A DNA stretch of 64,000 nucleotides from Bacillus sp. A301a_S52 (lineage in GTDB: Bacteria; Bacillota; Bacilli; Bacillales; Salisediminibacteriaceae), in contig JABXYP010000001.1 in NCBI GenBank assembly GCA_024701455.1, positions 1,926,001 through 1,990,000 of the forward strand, in the 5' to 3' direction. Made by a program: the position numbers and the translations under genes. The notes beneath the pieces were generated by a model. It worked only from the letters and a program-made list of their open reading frames with translations. It ran no database searches and was not told the origin of the DNA. Below are positions 63,323 through 64,000 of this stretch, one piece after another. Each line of letters begins with the position of its first letter. The stretch's first letter is position 1.

Positions 63323-63979
63323 ATGGAGGGTTATGCTCGTTTGAAAAGTAAGCTTGAAGAACAAAAAAAAATTTTAAGTGAGCGGTTAAAGACGTCTGAT
63401 GATTATGGACTTTCCCGTGGATTTGCGTCAAGTATTTCGTCAGGTGAATTATCACAGTATGATAATCATCCAGCAGATAGCGCCACAGAGCTTTATGAAA
63501 GGGAAAAAGACATTGCACTTCATGAACAGGTCGTTCTTGAATTAAATGCCATTGATCATGCTTTAAGTAAATTTGTAAATGGGACTTATGGTATTTGTGA
63601 AGTCACCGGTCAAAAAATTCCTTATGAACGTTTAGAAGCAAAACCAACAGCGAGAACGATTATCCAACATGCGGATAATAATCATCATTTTTCTCGACCA
63701 GCCGAAGAAGATGTGCTGGAGGGTTTTAAAAAGTTTAATTTTGATAAAGCAGAAGATGAAACACAATTTGATGCTGAAGATGCTTGGCAAGCTGTAGCAC
63801 GTTTTAATGAACTCTCTATGGTATTTGAGGATTCATCACTTGATGAAAATAGTGAACTTATTGGCTATGTAGAAGAGATTGAAGGTTTTTTATCGACTGG
63901 TATTGAAGGTTATAAAGGTGAAGAAAGTGTTGATTTTCAGCGGAATAGTCATTATGATCATTATCTTAACGATAGATAA
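63323..63979 (+). CDS. yteA: YteA family protein with TraR/DksA-type zinc finger
   Basis: A 218-residue protein: helical coiled coil (about 1-80, with the LSQYDNHPADSATELYEREKD family block), then a degenerate DksA-type finger in which only one Cys is left (GTYGICEVTGQKIPYERLEA). YteA proteins are tied to sporulation in Bacillus; DksA-like members usually bind RNA polymerase, but this is not shown here. AGGGGAG precedes the ATG. The window ends 21 bases after the stop. Confidence 0.88.
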   Translation: MEGYARLKSKLEEQKKILSERLKTSDDYGLSRGFASSISSGELSQYDNHPADSATELYEREKDIALHEQVVLELNAIDHALSKFVNGTYGICEVTGQKIPYERLEAKPTARTIIQHADNNHHFSRPAEEDVLEGFKKFNFDKAEDETQFDAEDAWQAVARFNELSMVFEDSSLDENSELIGYVEEIEGFLSTGIEGYKGEESVDFQRNSHYDHYLNDR

Positions 63980-64000
63980 CTTTTCCCCCCTAAGTAGCCA

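Overview
The window is a chromosomal segment of a spore-forming, competence-gene-carrying member of the Bacillaceae. The gene order follows the Bacillus subtilis yqg/yqh region: gluP-yqgQ-glcK-yqgU, yqgV-yqgW-yqgX-yqgY, comG, yqhG/yqhH, gcvT-gcvPA-gcvPB, yqhL-lipM, mntR-yqhO-yqhP-yqhQ-yqhR-papA-efp, spoIIIA, accBC-yqhY, nusB-folD-xseAB-ispA, dxs-yqxC-ahrC-recN-spoIVB-spo0A. An OLE RNA with its partner gene oapA between ispA and dxs, as in Halalkalibacterium (Bacillus) halodurans, points to an alkaliphilic or otherwise extremophilic Bacillaceae lineage rather than B. subtilis or B. cereus. The DNA is AT-rich by eye, with frequent GTG and TTG starts.

Layout. 1-9.8 kb: a HAD phosphatase, rhomboid protease GluP, glucokinase, lipoprotein YqgU, a FetAB-like ABC exporter and several unrecognised membrane or secreted proteins. 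9.8-16 kb: small conserved yqg genes broken up by intergenic repeats, a MidA-family methyltransferase, and a candidate C-rich small RNA on the minus strand. 16-20.8 kb: the comG competence pseudopilus operon, interrupted between comGB and comGC. 20.8-29.7 kb: yqhG/yqhH, then a tandem glycine riboswitch controlling the glycine cleavage operon, then rhodanese and the octanoyltransferase LipM. 30-40 kb: a B12-dependent (class II) ribonucleotide reductase, MntR, the yqhOPQR group, papA and efp. 40-46 kb: the eight-gene spoIIIA operon behind a sigma-E-like promoter. 46-53 kb: biotin-dependent acetyl-CoA carboxylase subunits, NusB, folate, exonuclease VII and isoprenoid genes. 53-61.8 kb: OLE RNA, oapA, dxs, yqxC, ahrC, recN, spoIVB, spo0A. 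61.8-64 kb: synteny with B. subtilis is lost; there is a decayed ydhG-like pseudogene, a DUF2200 gene and yteA.

The most notable elements not explained by ordinary genes are: (1) the OLE RNA/OapA module, with an 11-bp helix joining the two ends of the RNA and a promoter placed exactly at its 5' end; (2) seven same-orientation copies of a structured repeat of about 155 bp bounded by TTTAT, which resembles the bcr1 element described from the B. cereus group; (3) a predicted minus-strand small RNA near 12.1-12.25 kb, with a perfect consensus promoter, CCCC-rich loops, a terminator and an operator-like palindrome over the -35 box; (4) a 51-codon antisense gene candidate inside the comG operon. 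Functions are inferred from family features visible in the translations; no database search was possible.
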